Below are positions 51,999-61,026 of a stretch of DNA of 64,000 bases, in pieces. A program made the position numbers and the translations under genes. The stretch is from contig NZ_JADKPT010000006.1 in the NCBI RefSeq assembly GCF_015351595.1, positions 248,001 through 312,000 on the forward strand, in the 5' to 3' direction. Under the pieces are notes generated by a model. It did no database searches, was not told the DNA's origin, and saw only the letters and a program-made list of their open reading frames with translations. Each line of letters opens with the position of its first letter. The first letter of the stretch is position 1. The stretch is from Flavobacterium sp. LC2016-12. GTDB taxonomy: Bacteria > Bacteroidota > Bacteroidia > Flavobacteriales > Flavobacteriaceae.

Positions 51999-53537
51999 TT
52001 ACATTTTCATCAACCAGTTTTTCATCGAAACTTCGTTTTCGATAATACCTCTTAATTCAGAGATTTTTACACGATCCTGTTTCATTGTATCTCTATGACG
52101 TATTGTTACTGTTTCATCTTCGATAGTTTGATGATCTACTGTAATACAAAACGGAGTTCCAAGAGCATCTTGTCTTCTGTAACGACGACCAACAGCATCT
52201 TTCTCATCATACGCCACATTGAAATCCCATTTTAAATCGTCAATGATTTTTTTAGCGATATCTGGCAATCCGTCTTTTTTAACTAATGGTAAAACGGCCG
52301 CTTTTGTTGGCGCTAAAACAGCTGGTAATTTCAAGACTGTTCTTGTAGATCCATCTTCAAGAGTTTCTTCTTGCAACGATGTTGCAAAAACAGCTAAAAA
52401 CATACGATCTAAACCTACAGATGTCTCTACAACGTATGGAACGTAGTTTTCATTCAATTCCGGATCAAAATATTGCAGTTTTCTACCAGAGTATTGTTCG
52501 TGTGCTTTTAAGTCAAAATCAGTACGAGAGTGAATTCCTTCTAATTCTTTAAATCCGAATGGGAAGTTGAATTCAATATCTGCAGCAGCGTTTGCATAAT
52601 GCGCTAATTTTTCATGATCATGAAAACGATAGTTTTCTTTTCCTAATCCTAATGACAAGTGCCATTTTAAACGTGTTTCTTTCCAGTGGTGGTACCATTG
52701 CATTTCTTCACCCGGACGCACAAAAAACTGCATTTCCATTTGTTCGAATTCACGCATACGGAAAATAAACTGTCTTGCAACAATTTCGTTTCTAAAAGCT
52801 TTACCCGTTTGAGCAATTCCAAAAGGAACTTTCATACGACCTGATTTCTGAACATTCAGGAAATTAACAAAAATACCCTGAGCCGTTTCCGGACGTAAAT
52901 ATAAATCCATTGCAGAATCTGCAGAAGCACCTAATTTTGTTCCGAACATTAAGTTGAATTGCTTTACATCTGTCCAGTTTTTTGAACCTGTTTCAGGATC
53001 AGCAATTTCTAATTCTTCGATTAGCGCTTTTACATCCTGAAGATTATCAGTCATACCTTTTGCAAGCCTTGATAAAATTTCTTTGTATTTCGAAAGATAT
53101 TCTACAACGCGGGCATTTGTGGTAACAAATTCTTCTTCATTAAAAGCATCACCAAAACGAGCTCTTGCTTTTTCAATTTCTTTTTGAGCTTTTTGATTGA
53201 TCTTTTCAGCGAAATCTTCCACTAAAACATCAGCTCTATATCTTTTTTTCGAATCTTTATTATCAATTAACGGATCATTGAAAGCATCAACGTGGCCTGA
53301 AGCTTTCCAGGTTGTTGGATGCATTAATATTGCAGCATCTAAACCTACAATATTGTCATTCATCTGAACCATTGATTTCCACCAATATTCACGGATATTC
53401 TTTTTTAACTCGACACCATTTTGTGCATAATCATACACTGCACTCAATCCATCGTATACTTCGCTAGAGGGAAAAATAAATCCGTACTCTTTTGCGTGCG
53501 AAACCACATTCTTAAATATATCTTCTTGTTTTGCCAT
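51999..53537 (-). CDS. glyS: Glycine-tRNA ligase
   Basis: The 512-residue class II synthetase is of the alpha2 (eukaryote/archaea-like) type. LMFGTKLGASADSAMDLYLRPETAQGIF carries the motif 2 region, split by FVNFLNVQ, and ETSVGLDRMFLAVFA is motif 3. The C-terminal anticodon-binding domain is complete. The ATG at 53537 is chosen; a longer frame from 53564 would start upstream of the transcript because the -7 box lies at 53545-53552. It is divergent from comF. Confidence 0.97.
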   Translation of the reverse strand: MAKQEDIFKNVVSHAKEYGFIFPSSEVYDGLSAVYDYAQNGVELKKNIREYWWKSMVQMNDNIVGLDAAILMHPTTWKASGHVDAFNDPLIDNKDSKKRYRADVLVEDFAEKINQKAQKEIEKARARFGDAFNEEEFVTTNARVVEYLSKYKEILSRLAKGMTDNLQDVKALIEELEIADPETGSKNWTDVKQFNLMFGTKLGASADSAMDLYLRPETAQGIFVNFLNVQKSGRMKVPFGIAQTGKAFRNEIVARQFIFRMREFEQMEMQFFVRPGEEMQWYHHWKETRLKWHLSLGLGKENYRFHDHEKLAHYANAAADIEFNFPFGFKELEGIHSRTDFDLKAHEQYSGRKLQYFDPELNENYVPYVVETSVGLDRMFLAVFATSLQEETLEDGSTRTVLKLPAVLAPTKAAVLPLVKKDGLPDIAKKIIDDLKWDFNVAYDEKDAVGRRYRRQDALGTPFCITVDHQTIEDETVTIRHRDTMKQDRVKISELRGIIENEVSMKNWLMKM

Positions 53538-53544
53538 AGTGGTG

Positions 53545-53552
53545 CAAAAATA
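53545..53552 (-). promoter_or_regulatory. -7 box for glyS
   Basis: Minus-strand TATTTTTG, only 8 bases before the glyS ATG, which implies a nearly leaderless or leaderless mRNA. Confidence 0.55.
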
Positions 53553-53607
53553 TAAAAAGTACATTTAAAAAAAAGAAAAAATATAAAGATTGAAGGATTG
53601 ATTTCGT

Positions 53608-53615
53608 TATTTTTG
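53608..53615 (+). promoter_or_regulatory. -7 box for comF
   Basis: TATTTTTG, 20 bases before the GTG at 53636. Confidence 0.55.
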
Positions 53616-53635
53616 TAACCAAATTCCTTCTATTT

Positions 53636-54316
53636 GTGATTAATTATCTTATTAACCTGTTTTTTCCAAAAGTTTGCACTGGCTGCCATACTCTTTTAAT
53701 GTCAAATGAAGCTGTAATTTGTACGTATTGTCGTCATGAAATGCCTCTTACTCAATATCATTTGGACACAAAGAATGAAGCTGTGAAAAAATTCTACGGC
53801 AAAATTGAAATTCAACATGCTTCAGCTTTTTTATATTTCAATAAAAAAGGAATGGTTCAGGAACTCATTCACAACCTAAAATACAAGGGACATGAAGAAA
53901 TTGGTTTTGTTTTGGGAAATTGGTATGCAGAAGATCTAAAAGAATTGAATTTAGAAATTCCTTTTGACATTGTCATTCCTGTTCCGCTGCATAAAAGAAA
54001 ATTCAGTGAACGTGGTTATAATCAAGTTACTACTTTTGGAAAAGCTTTGGCCAAAGGTTTAAATATAACTTTTGATGATACCGTTTTATATCGAAAGAAA
54101 TACTCCAAAACGCAATCTCAAAAGAATCTTTTAGGAAGATCTGAAAACATAGAAAACATATTTGATGTACATTTTTCTGAAGAAAATCAAAACAAACATT
54201 TTCTAATTGTCGATGATGTGCTAACTACTGGAGCTACGCTTGAAGCCTGTTCACGGGCTTTACTAAAAATTCCAGGAACTAAGATTAGCATCGTTTGCAT
54301 GGCGATGGCGAACTAG
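53636..54316 (+). CDS. comF: ComF family phosphoribosyltransferase-like protein
   Basis: The 226-residue protein starts with GTG (no ATG fits). A four-cysteine zinc finger (CTGC at about 15-18 and CTYC at about 29-32) precedes a type I phosphoribosyltransferase domain with the PRPP motif FLIVDDVLTTGATLEACS. ComF family proteins support DNA uptake in competent species. In non-competent species they may have another role in DNA or nucleotide metabolism. It is divergent from glyS by 98 bases. Confidence 0.93.
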   Translation: MINYLINLFFPKVCTGCHTLLMSNEAVICTYCRHEMPLTQYHLDTKNEAVKKFYGKIEIQHASAFLYFNKKGMVQELIHNLKYKGHEEIGFVLGNWYAEDLKELNLEIPFDIVIPVPLHKRKFSERGYNQVTTFGKALAKGLNITFDDTVLYRKKYSKTQSQKNLLGRSENIENIFDVHFSEENQNKHFLIVDDVLTTGATLEACSRALLKIPGTKISIVCMAMAN

Positions 54317-54333
54317 TATAAATTCTAATAAAA

Positions 54334-54380
54334 AAATTCCAAATTCCAAAACTGTCTCCGAGCTTTAGAATTTGGAATTT
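54334..54380. terminator. Inverted AAATTCCAAATTC word repeat after comF
   Basis: Thirteen-base perfect arms (54334-54346 and 54368-54380), followed by CAAAATTG and a T tract. Third copy of this word family; comF and the protease gene converge here. Confidence 0.7.
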
Positions 54381-54406
54381 CAAAATTGTTTTTTTTTATA
54401 AAATTT

Positions 54407-57076
54407 TTAATTCACTACAATTTTCTTAACGGTTCTTCTATCTCCATCGATAACTGTTACCAGATAAATTCCGACAGAAACATTTTGCAATTGAATGTTT
54501 TGATTAAAGTTTGATGTACTTTCAAAAGTATTTTCATAAACTTTCTTACCCAAAATATCATGAACAAAAACCTTAACTCCATCGTTCGATTTACTGTCAA
54601 ATTGAATAGTAAAGCTTCCTTTGTTTGGATTTGGAGACAATACAAAATCGATATTTTCAAATTCAGGTGTTCCTAAAGTATACGTTTGTCCACAAATATT
54701 TATTGAAGCTGAATTTACTGTTCCGAACCTTCCGGTAACCGCATCACGAACTCTTAAAGTCCAGGTTCCAGCCGGACTCTGACCATTAAAGGCACTTAAA
54801 AAATCAACTGGCAAAACGATTTGTTCTGTTGTTTTATTACAATCTAAAGCACTACCGGAATCATCAAATTGCATAGCCAAAGTTGAATTTGTTGATGCAC
54901 AGTTTTTATTGAACAATCTCACAACAGTACCCTGCGGATTTTCAATTTGAATTTCAACATCAGAAAATCTTTCGTGTGTTACACTAACTGAAACATTTAC
55001 ATCTGAAATGGTCGCCGTGGATGCTGGAACCGTAATGGTTTTTGTAACAAATGTTGTAGTATTTGGAATAGAAAAGGAACTTCCAAAACTATACGAATCA
55101 CAAGTTGTTGTTGAAGTATAACCTACTGCAAATGGCTTAAGGTTTAATGCGTAATAAATATTGCCCGTTGGTTCAATCAGGATTCTGCAATTCTTAGAAG
55201 ACGGCACACTTGTAGGAAGCATAATCACCTCAGAACCATCATTCGGAGTATTTGATGCCAGAATTATTGGAAAAGTCAAACCGCCATCTGTAGATAATTT
55301 AATATTAACTGCTGTTGAACCCTCTAAAGTATTTGTACCATTTACACTCCATGTTACTGTTTCGCTCAATCCCTGCCACCAGCTTACATCATCATTTATG
55401 TGTGATGTTACTGCAAATGGGCCTGCAAAAGAAGCAACAGTCACAATCTTATCATCTGTATTAGTCTGTGCTTTTCCTAAAGCTGCATTGTCTCTTGCCG
55501 TTAATGTAAAATGCAATGTTCTGGCTATAGAAGAAACCGATTCCCATTTTGTAGTTAATTGATTTTGAATAACAGAATTCAGTTCTGGCATATAACGCAC
55601 CGGACTTGTATTAGGAATTACAGATCTAAATAATGGTCCGTCTGGTTTTGTAGGATAGGCAATACTGTTTCCTCCTGTAGTTGTTGTGGCACTATCATAT
55701 TGCTCCCAATTATAAGTTACTGAATCACCTTCAGGATCAGAGCCTGTTCCTTTTAACACAAAAGCCGTACTTATCGGTATTGTGTAATCTTCGCCTGCAT
55801 CAACTGCAGGCGGGTTATTTGTTATTGCTGTATTTACCGGACAACTCTTTGTGCCAAGATTATTTTGAATTTGAATTATACTGGCATACGCAAAATAATC
55901 ATCTGAACTATTCTGAACATCAAAATTTGTTATTCCTGCGTAACCCATAATCGTTGATCCGCTTCCCGGCTCGACTTGAGTTCCCGTTCCCTCAATTTCT
56001 TCAGAAGAAACAGTATGTGATGCACCTAATTGATGCCCCATTTCATGGGCAACAAAATCAATATCAAATGCATCTCCCTCAGGCCTTTCATTTGAGGGTG
56101 AAGTATAAGCGCTTCCTTTTCCTAAAGGAACATTCGTTGTTGGATTTGTACAAACGCACCCTATACAACCTGCATTACCACCCCCTCCGGAAGCACCAAA
56201 TAAATGGCCAATGTCGTAATTAGCATTTCCAATGACAGCAGTCAAATTCTCTTGTAAATCTTCGTGCCATTCACCATCAACTCCTTCTTTCGCATTTGCA
56301 TATGGATCTGTTGCTGCATTTGTATAAATCAAAGCATCTGTATTAGCAATTAAGACCAGTTTTAATGCCAGGTCTTTATTAAAAACACCGTTTACCCTAG
56401 TTAGCGTTGCATTCATTCCTGCTAATGCGTCTGCTTTTGTACCCCCAAAATAAGTAGTGTACTCTGCTGTACAGGATAATGCCAGGCGCATTGTTTTAAA
56501 AACTTTTGTATTTGATTGCACTTTGGCTGTTTTCGCTGTCGCCTTAGTATTTGAGATGTCATTAGTTGTCGTACAAATCAACTTTTTAGAACTCGAATTA
56601 TTTTTAGCAAATAAAACATATTCGCTTTTGTCGTCAGGATTTGCTTCAATGAATTCAGTTACTTTATCAGCACGAAAAACCATGGTTTGTATTCCTGATG
56701 GCGAAACACTAAAATGAATTTTTGCCGATTTATCATCTAAACCACTTCCTTCATAAGCCCTGATTTCAGGATATTTTGCCTGCAATTCAGGTTCGAAATT
56801 AGAAGATTCCCAAACTGTAAAGCGTTCTAAAACACCATCCGAATTTGGAATTGTAATTTCTGAAGTAATTTCTTTTGAAGTCTTTCCAGTTGTTGCGGCA
56901 AGTTTGCTTTTTAAGAAATCCGAATTTAGTTTATAATATAAGCTTCCGGAATCAGATGAATTTATCCTCTTATTTAAAGTAGAATTTGAGGTTGTTCTTT
57001 GCCATAAATCATCATTTTGAGCGTGAATATCAACACAGCAAAAAATAACAAATAAAAAAAGTAGTAGTTTTTTCAT
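54407..57076 (-). CDS. Secreted reprolysin-like metallopeptidase with P domain and T9SS sorting domain
   Basis: From the ATG at 57076 the product is 889 residues. It has a signal peptide (1-19, ending DIHAQ), a propeptide (about 20-190), a metzincin catalytic domain with VAHEMGHQLGASH (His344, Glu345, His348, His354) and Met-turn IMGYAG, a fibronectin/PKD-like segment, a proprotein-convertase P domain (about 650-790, WTLRVRDAVTGRFG) and a type A T9SS sorting domain (LSPNPNKGSFTIQF...KKIVVN). It is exported across the outer membrane by T9SS and released or surface-attached. A frame from 57100 is rejected because it begins inside the -7 box. Confidence 0.94.
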   Translation of the reverse strand: MKKLLLFLFVIFCCVDIHAQNDDLWQRTTSNSTLNKRINSSDSGSLYYKLNSDFLKSKLAATTGKTSKEITSEITIPNSDGVLERFTVWESSNFEPELQAKYPEIRAYEGSGLDDKSAKIHFSVSPSGIQTMVFRADKVTEFIEANPDDKSEYVLFAKNNSSSKKLICTTTNDISNTKATAKTAKVQSNTKVFKTMRLALSCTAEYTTYFGGTKADALAGMNATLTRVNGVFNKDLALKLVLIANTDALIYTNAATDPYANAKEGVDGEWHEDLQENLTAVIGNANYDIGHLFGASGGGGNAGCIGCVCTNPTTNVPLGKGSAYTSPSNERPEGDAFDIDFVAHEMGHQLGASHTVSSEEIEGTGTQVEPGSGSTIMGYAGITNFDVQNSSDDYFAYASIIQIQNNLGTKSCPVNTAITNNPPAVDAGEDYTIPISTAFVLKGTGSDPEGDSVTYNWEQYDSATTTTGGNSIAYPTKPDGPLFRSVIPNTSPVRYMPELNSVIQNQLTTKWESVSSIARTLHFTLTARDNAALGKAQTNTDDKIVTVASFAGPFAVTSHINDDVSWWQGLSETVTWSVNGTNTLEGSTAVNIKLSTDGGLTFPIILASNTPNDGSEVIMLPTSVPSSKNCRILIEPTGNIYYALNLKPFAVGYTSTTTCDSYSFGSSFSIPNTTTFVTKTITVPASTATISDVNVSVSVTHERFSDVEIQIENPQGTVVRLFNKNCASTNSTLAMQFDDSGSALDCNKTTEQIVLPVDFLSAFNGQSPAGTWTLRVRDAVTGRFGTVNSASINICGQTYTLGTPEFENIDFVLSPNPNKGSFTIQFDSKSNDGVKVFVHDILGKKVYENTFESTSNFNQNIQLQNVSVGIYLVTVIDGDRRTVKKIVVN

Positions 57077-57097
57077 ACTCAACGGTATTTGAAAAAT

Positions 57098-57105
57098 CAA
57101 AATTA
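57098..57105 (-). promoter_or_regulatory. -7 box for the metallopeptidase gene
   Basis: Minus-strand TAATTTTG, 22 bases before the ATG at 57076. Confidence 0.5.
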
Positions 57106-57242
57106 AGGGAATTAAATCAAATTCTTACATAGAAACGACATTTAATCCTTTTTTGTCGACCAGTTGGTCATTATTCACAAAAAGAAGCCAAATCTCTTCA
57201 AAAAATCAATTGTGGGTAGTATAAAATTTCAAATAGATAGTA

Positions 57243-57250
57243 TAAATTTG
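57243..57250 (+). promoter_or_regulatory. -7 box for ribF
   Basis: TAAATTTG, 22 bases before the proposed TTG start at 57272. It rules out the longer frame from 57164. Confidence 0.55.
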
Positions 57251-57271
57251 CACCATCTTAAATTATTTGTT

Positions 57272-58201
57272 TTGAAGCTCTTTCATTCTATAAACGATTT
57301 CCATTCGACCAAGAAAACTATTTTAACTCTTGGTACCTTTGACGGTGTGCATATTGGTCATAAAAAAATATTGGAACGAATCACTCAAAACACTGAAAAC
57401 GAAAAATATGAGAGTCTGGTTCTTACATTTTTTCCGCATCCCAGAATGGTTTTACAAGAGAAATCAGAAATTAAACTCTTAAACACGATTGCTGAAAAAA
57501 CAAAACTTTTAGAAGAAACCGGAATCGAAAATCTGGTAATTCACCCTTTTAATGAAAGTTTTTCCAGATTAACTGCTGAAGAATTTGTGCATTCAATTTT
57601 AGTGGATCAATTTCATATTCAGAAAATAATTATTGGACATGATCATCGTTTTGGAAGAAACAGAACGGCTAACATTGATGACCTTATTGCTTTTGGATCC
57701 GAATATGGTTTTGAAGTCGAACAAATTTCGGCACAGGAGATTCAGGATGTTTCTGTAAGCTCGACCAAAATCAGAAAAGCCTTAAACGAAGGAAACATGG
57801 ATTTAGCTAATGATTACCTTGGTTACGCTTATTTTTTATCTGGTGAAGTTGTAAAAGGAAAACAATTAGGACGAACTATTGGTTTCCCAACAGCCAACAT
57901 TCAAATTGAGGAAGATTATAAATTAATTCCAAAGAATGGTGTTTACGCAGTAAAAGCCTTAATTGGTCAAAAAGAAGTTTTTGGAATGATGAATATTGGT
58001 TTTAATCCAACGGTAAACGGAGAAAAACAAACAATCGAAGTGCATCTTTTTGATTTTGATGCTGATATTTACGGCGAAAAAATCGAAGTTTCATTATTAC
58101 ATTATCTTCGTGACGAACAAAAATTTGGCTCAGTTGATTTACTGAAAGCACAATTAAATCAGGATAAAATTGATGCTTTGGCTTTCATATCTCAACTTTA
58201 G
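57272..58201 (+). CDS. ribF: Bifunctional riboflavin kinase / FAD synthetase
   Basis: The 309-residue enzyme phosphorylates riboflavin to FMN and adenylates FMN to FAD. The N-terminal nucleotidyltransferase domain has LGTFDGVHIGHKKIL and ISSTKIR-like SSTKIRKALNEG; the C-terminal kinase domain has LGRTIGFPTANI and MNIGFNPTVNGEKQTIEVHLF. The start is a TTG (57272), because upstream residues are not family-like and the -7 box lies at 57243-57250. No in-frame ATG lies near, so the mature start is (M)KLFHSINDF, the usual N-terminus. Confidence 0.93.
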   Translation: MKLFHSINDFHSTKKTILTLGTFDGVHIGHKKILERITQNTENEKYESLVLTFFPHPRMVLQEKSEIKLLNTIAEKTKLLEETGIENLVIHPFNESFSRLTAEEFVHSILVDQFHIQKIIIGHDHRFGRNRTANIDDLIAFGSEYGFEVEQISAQEIQDVSVSSTKIRKALNEGNMDLANDYLGYAYFLSGEVVKGKQLGRTIGFPTANIQIEEDYKLIPKNGVYAVKALIGQKEVFGMMNIGFNPTVNGEKQTIEVHLFDFDADIYGEKIEVSLLHYLRDEQKFGSVDLLKAQLNQDKIDALAFISQL

Positions 58202-58255
58202 AAAATTTCAAACATACTTTTCTCCAATTTTAAATCATCGTAGTTATTTTTTTAG

Positions 58256-58263
58256 TAAATTTG
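58256..58263 (+). promoter_or_regulatory. -7 box for the 58319 membrane-protein gene
   Basis: TAAATTTG, 55 bases before the ATG at 58319. Confidence 0.5.
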
Positions 58264-58318
58264 ATATACAACTCTGTTTGTCAATCATTTACTATTAACT
58301 TCTTTAAAAATAACCACT

Positions 58319-58756
58319 ATGAATTTACCTAAAGAAATTACCAACGGTTTTTTAATTTTCCTCGGAATAGGAATTTATTTTTTATTGATGAATCTATTAG
58401 GACTTGCAGACTTGTTTTACCTGCGTACACTAAATGTATTCTTTATATTTTATGGCGTAAACAGAACCATGCAAATGAATCTTCGCGAGGGCGAAACCAA
58501 CTTTGTATCTAATGCCGTGTCAGCAATGACAACCTCTGTCGTTGGTGTATGCATGAGTGTCTTCGGATTATTAGTTTATAGTTATGCCAGAGGCGGAGAT
58601 GCCTATGTGCAAGGCTTATCAGAAACATTTATGTTTGGAGGAAATCCTTCTGTACCAACTTATTGCATCTGTTTGCTTTTTGAAGGAGTTGCATCATCCG
58701 TAATTGTGACCTTAATGATGATGTTGTATTGGAATAACAAATATGCAGCCGATTAA
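58319..58756 (+). CDS. Four-helix integral membrane protein of unknown function
   Basis: The 145-residue protein has four predicted transmembrane helices: about 9-27, 32-46, 66-88 and 112-136. The loop QMNLREGETNFVSNAVSAMTT is split by charged residues, and a short outer loop RGGDAYVQGLSETFMFGGN lies between helices 3 and 4. I recall similar proteins only from flavobacteria, without assigned role. It is monocistronic with its own promoter and a strong terminator between ribF and bioB. Confidence 0.8.
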   Translation: MNLPKEITNGFLIFLGIGIYFLLMNLLGLADLFYLRTLNVFFIFYGVNRTMQMNLREGETNFVSNAVSAMTTSVVGVCMSVFGLLVYSYARGGDAYVQGLSETFMFGGNPSVPTYCICLLFEGVASSVIVTLMMMLYWNNKYAAD

Positions 58757-58780
58757 TTTTATTAAATAAATCTCTAATTT

Positions 58781-58836
58781 AAACACTCTAAAATCATGAA
58801 AAAGTATAATTCTATGATTTTAGAGTGTTTCTTTTT
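58781..58836 (+). terminator. Intrinsic terminator after the membrane-protein gene
   Basis: Perfect 17-base arms (58781-58797 and 58814-58830, core CACTCTAAAATCAT) followed by CTTTTTT. Confidence 0.87.
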
Positions 58837-58875
58837 TGAAAATAGCTGTCAAATATTCATTTACAAAAATACACA

Positions 58876-58906
58876 TTGGTTGATTAGAACAATTTAACTA
58901 CTTTTG
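58876..58906 (+). promoter_or_regulatory. bioB promoter
   Basis: TTG (58876-58878), 20-base spacer and TACTTTTG (58899-58906) form a complete bacteroidotal promoter, 21 bases before the ATG at 58928. Confidence 0.65.
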
Positions 58907-58927
58907 AAGCATCAAAAAATTGCATCG

Positions 58928-60016
58928 ATGAGCATTACAAAACACAATTGGACAAAAGACGAAATAATCGCCATATATAACAAACCTATGATGGACCTGC
59001 TATATGAAGCAGCAACAATTCATAGAACAAAACACGATCCGAACGTAGTTCAGGTATCGACTTTACTATCTATTAAAACCGGAGGCTGTCCTGAAGATTG
59101 TGGTTATTGCCCACAAGCTGCACGCTACAACACTGGCGTTGAAGGAAATGACTTAATGAGCGTTAGCCAGGTAAAAGCCCAGGCTTTGCGTGCAAAATCA
59201 AGCGGATCATCTCGTGTTTGTATGGGAGCTGCCTGGAGAAACGTAAAAGATGGTGAAGAATTCGATCAGGTTTTAGAAATGGTTCGTACTATTAATAAGC
59301 TTGACATGGAAGTTTGTTGTACATTAGGTATGATTACTGAAAACCAGGCACAACGATTGGCAGAAGCAGGTTTATATGCTTACAATCACAATCTAGATAC
59401 TTCTGAAGAATATTATAAAGATGTAATTTCTACACGTGGTTTCGAAGACCGTTTGCAAACTATCGAGAATGTTCGTAAAACGAATGTTACGGTTTGTAGT
59501 GGAGGAATTATTGGAATGGGAGAAAGCGTTGAGGACAGAGCAGGAATGCTTGTTGCCCTTTCTACTTTAAACCCACAACCAGAATCAGTGCCAATTAATG
59601 CATTGGTTGCTGTTGAAGGAACTCCGATGGAAGAAGAAAAACCAGTTGAAATCTGGGAAATGATTCGTATGGTAGCCACTACCAGAATTGTAATGCCGGA
59701 TACACAGGTACGTTTATCTGCAGGAAGAACAAACATGAGTCGTGAGGGACAGGCAATGTGTTTCTTTGCTGGTGCCAATTCTATTTTTGCAGGAGATAAA
59801 TTACTTACTACTCCAAATCCAGATGTACACGAAGACATGAAGATGTTTGAGATGTTAGGATTAATTCCGCAAAAACCATTCGTTAAGGTTTCACAGCCAC
59901 AAACCGTTGAAGCAGCTGATTCTCAGTTCGCTCCATTAGGTGAAAAACCAAAATGGACAAGACCGGGTCATACAATTGAAAGAAACCTTGAGGCTTCGAT
60001 CAAATCAAAAATTTAA
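58928..60016 (+). CDS. bioB: Biotin synthase
   Basis: The 362-residue radical SAM enzyme inserts sulfur into dethiobiotin. The Fe4S4 ligands lie in KTGGCPEDCGYCPQ (CxxxCxxC); the Fe2S2 site region includes MEVCCTLGM and TVCSGGIIGMGES. The C-terminus is long and normal. The start at 58928 is chosen because the upstream TTG (58904) lies within the -7 box. Other biotin genes are not adjacent. Confidence 0.97.
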   Translation: MSITKHNWTKDEIIAIYNKPMMDLLYEAATIHRTKHDPNVVQVSTLLSIKTGGCPEDCGYCPQAARYNTGVEGNDLMSVSQVKAQALRAKSSGSSRVCMGAAWRNVKDGEEFDQVLEMVRTINKLDMEVCCTLGMITENQAQRLAEAGLYAYNHNLDTSEEYYKDVISTRGFEDRLQTIENVRKTNVTVCSGGIIGMGESVEDRAGMLVALSTLNPQPESVPINALVAVEGTPMEEEKPVEIWEMIRMVATTRIVMPDTQVRLSAGRTNMSREGQAMCFFAGANSIFAGDKLLTTPNPDVHEDMKMFEMLGLIPQKPFVKVSQPQTVEAADSQFAPLGEKPKWTRPGHTIERNLEASIKSKI

Positions 60017-60050
60017 TTAAAAGAGTTAATAAATCTCAAAAAATATTTTT

Positions 60051-60082
60051 AAATTGCTTATAACATGCGTTATAAGCAATTT
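60051..60082 (+). terminator. bioB terminator
   Basis: AAATTGCTTATAAC (60051-60064) pairs perfectly with GTTATAAGCAATTT (60069-60082) around ATGC, then a T tract. The ATG in the loop is not a start. Confidence 0.87.
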
Positions 60083-60097
60083 TTTTATTTAATAGAG

Positions 60098-60964
60098 ATG
60101 AATTTAAAACAAATCGAAAGGGTAAAAAAAATCTCAAAAGCTGATTTTATTTCCCAATATGTCAAAAAACAAATTCCCGTTGTTATTGAAGAACTGACCG
60201 AAGACTGGCCAGCTTACCACAAATGGAAATTATCCTATATAAACGAAATCGCCGGTGATGTTACCGTCCCTTTGTACGATGACAGACCCGTAAATCATGA
60301 AGATGGCTTTAACGAAGCACATACTAAAATGAAAATGAGCGATTATATCACTCTTTTACAATCCAAGCCTACCAACTATCGTATCTTCCTTTATAATTTA
60401 ATGAAGGAGGTCCCAGTGCTTAAAAACGACTTTTTATGGCCTGATATTGGTCTGAAACTTGTTAAGCAAATGCCAATGTTGTTTTTTGGTGGAGAAAACT
60501 CAAGAGTGTTTATGCATTTTGACATTGATTATTCGAATATTCTGCATTTTCATTTTCATGGCGAAAAACAATGTATGATCTTTCCTCCTGATCAGTCAAA
60601 GTACATGTATAAAGTTCCACATGCATTGATTTCAAGAGAAGACATTGATTTTGATGATCCTGATTATGAAAAATTCCCTGCTTTAAAAAATGCCGAAGGT
60701 TATATTACGAATCTTAAACATGGTGAAATGTTATATATGCCGGAAGGTTATTGGCATTATATGAAATATTTGACTCCGGGATTTTCTATGAGTTTACGTG
60801 CGTTTCCAAAAAACATTACCAATTTATCCAAAGCCGCCTATAATGTTTTCATTATGCGCTATTTTGATATTATGATGAGAAGGTTTAAAGGTCAAAAATG
60901 GATTGATTATAAAAATCAAAAAGCAATTGAAAATACTCATGAGAATTTAGCAAAATCTGCATAA
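60098..60964 (+). CDS. Cupin-like (JmjC-type) Fe(II)/2-oxoglutarate-dependent oxygenase
   Basis: From the ATG at 60098 the protein has 288 residues. The cupin-8/JmjC core carries the iron ligands His140 and Asp142 in FMHFDIDYSNILHFHF and His220 in EGYWHYMKYL. The residues KPTNYR and PLYDDRPVNHEDGF precede the core. Relatives hydroxylate proteins (factor-inhibiting-HIF-like, ribosomal oxygenases), so a protein substrate is likely but unidentified. A longer frame from 60065 begins in the bioB terminator loop and is rejected. Confidence 0.9.
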   Translation: MNLKQIERVKKISKADFISQYVKKQIPVVIEELTEDWPAYHKWKLSYINEIAGDVTVPLYDDRPVNHEDGFNEAHTKMKMSDYITLLQSKPTNYRIFLYNLMKEVPVLKNDFLWPDIGLKLVKQMPMLFFGGENSRVFMHFDIDYSNILHFHFHGEKQCMIFPPDQSKYMYKVPHALISREDIDFDDPDYEKFPALKNAEGYITNLKHGEMLYMPEGYWHYMKYLTPGFSMSLRAFPKNITNLSKAAYNVFIMRYFDIMMRRFKGQKWIDYKNQKAIENTHENLAKSA

Positions 60965-60971
60965 TAGAATT

Positions 60972-61008
60972 AAAAGCGGTTGAAATTTCGACTTTAACCG
61001 CTTTTTTT
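60972..61008. terminator. Bidirectional terminator between the JmjC gene and the T9SS protein gene
   Basis: AAAAGCGGTT and AACCGCTTTT arms (60972-60981, 60996-61005) with a tract of T residues following; genes converge here. Confidence 0.83.
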
Positions 61009-61026
61009 AAATTACTGTTCTAAACA

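Noticed and set aside
54457..56717. Several plus- and minus-strand frames inside the metallopeptidase gene
   Set aside because: All overlap a fully conserved protease/T9SS frame and show no family features of their own.
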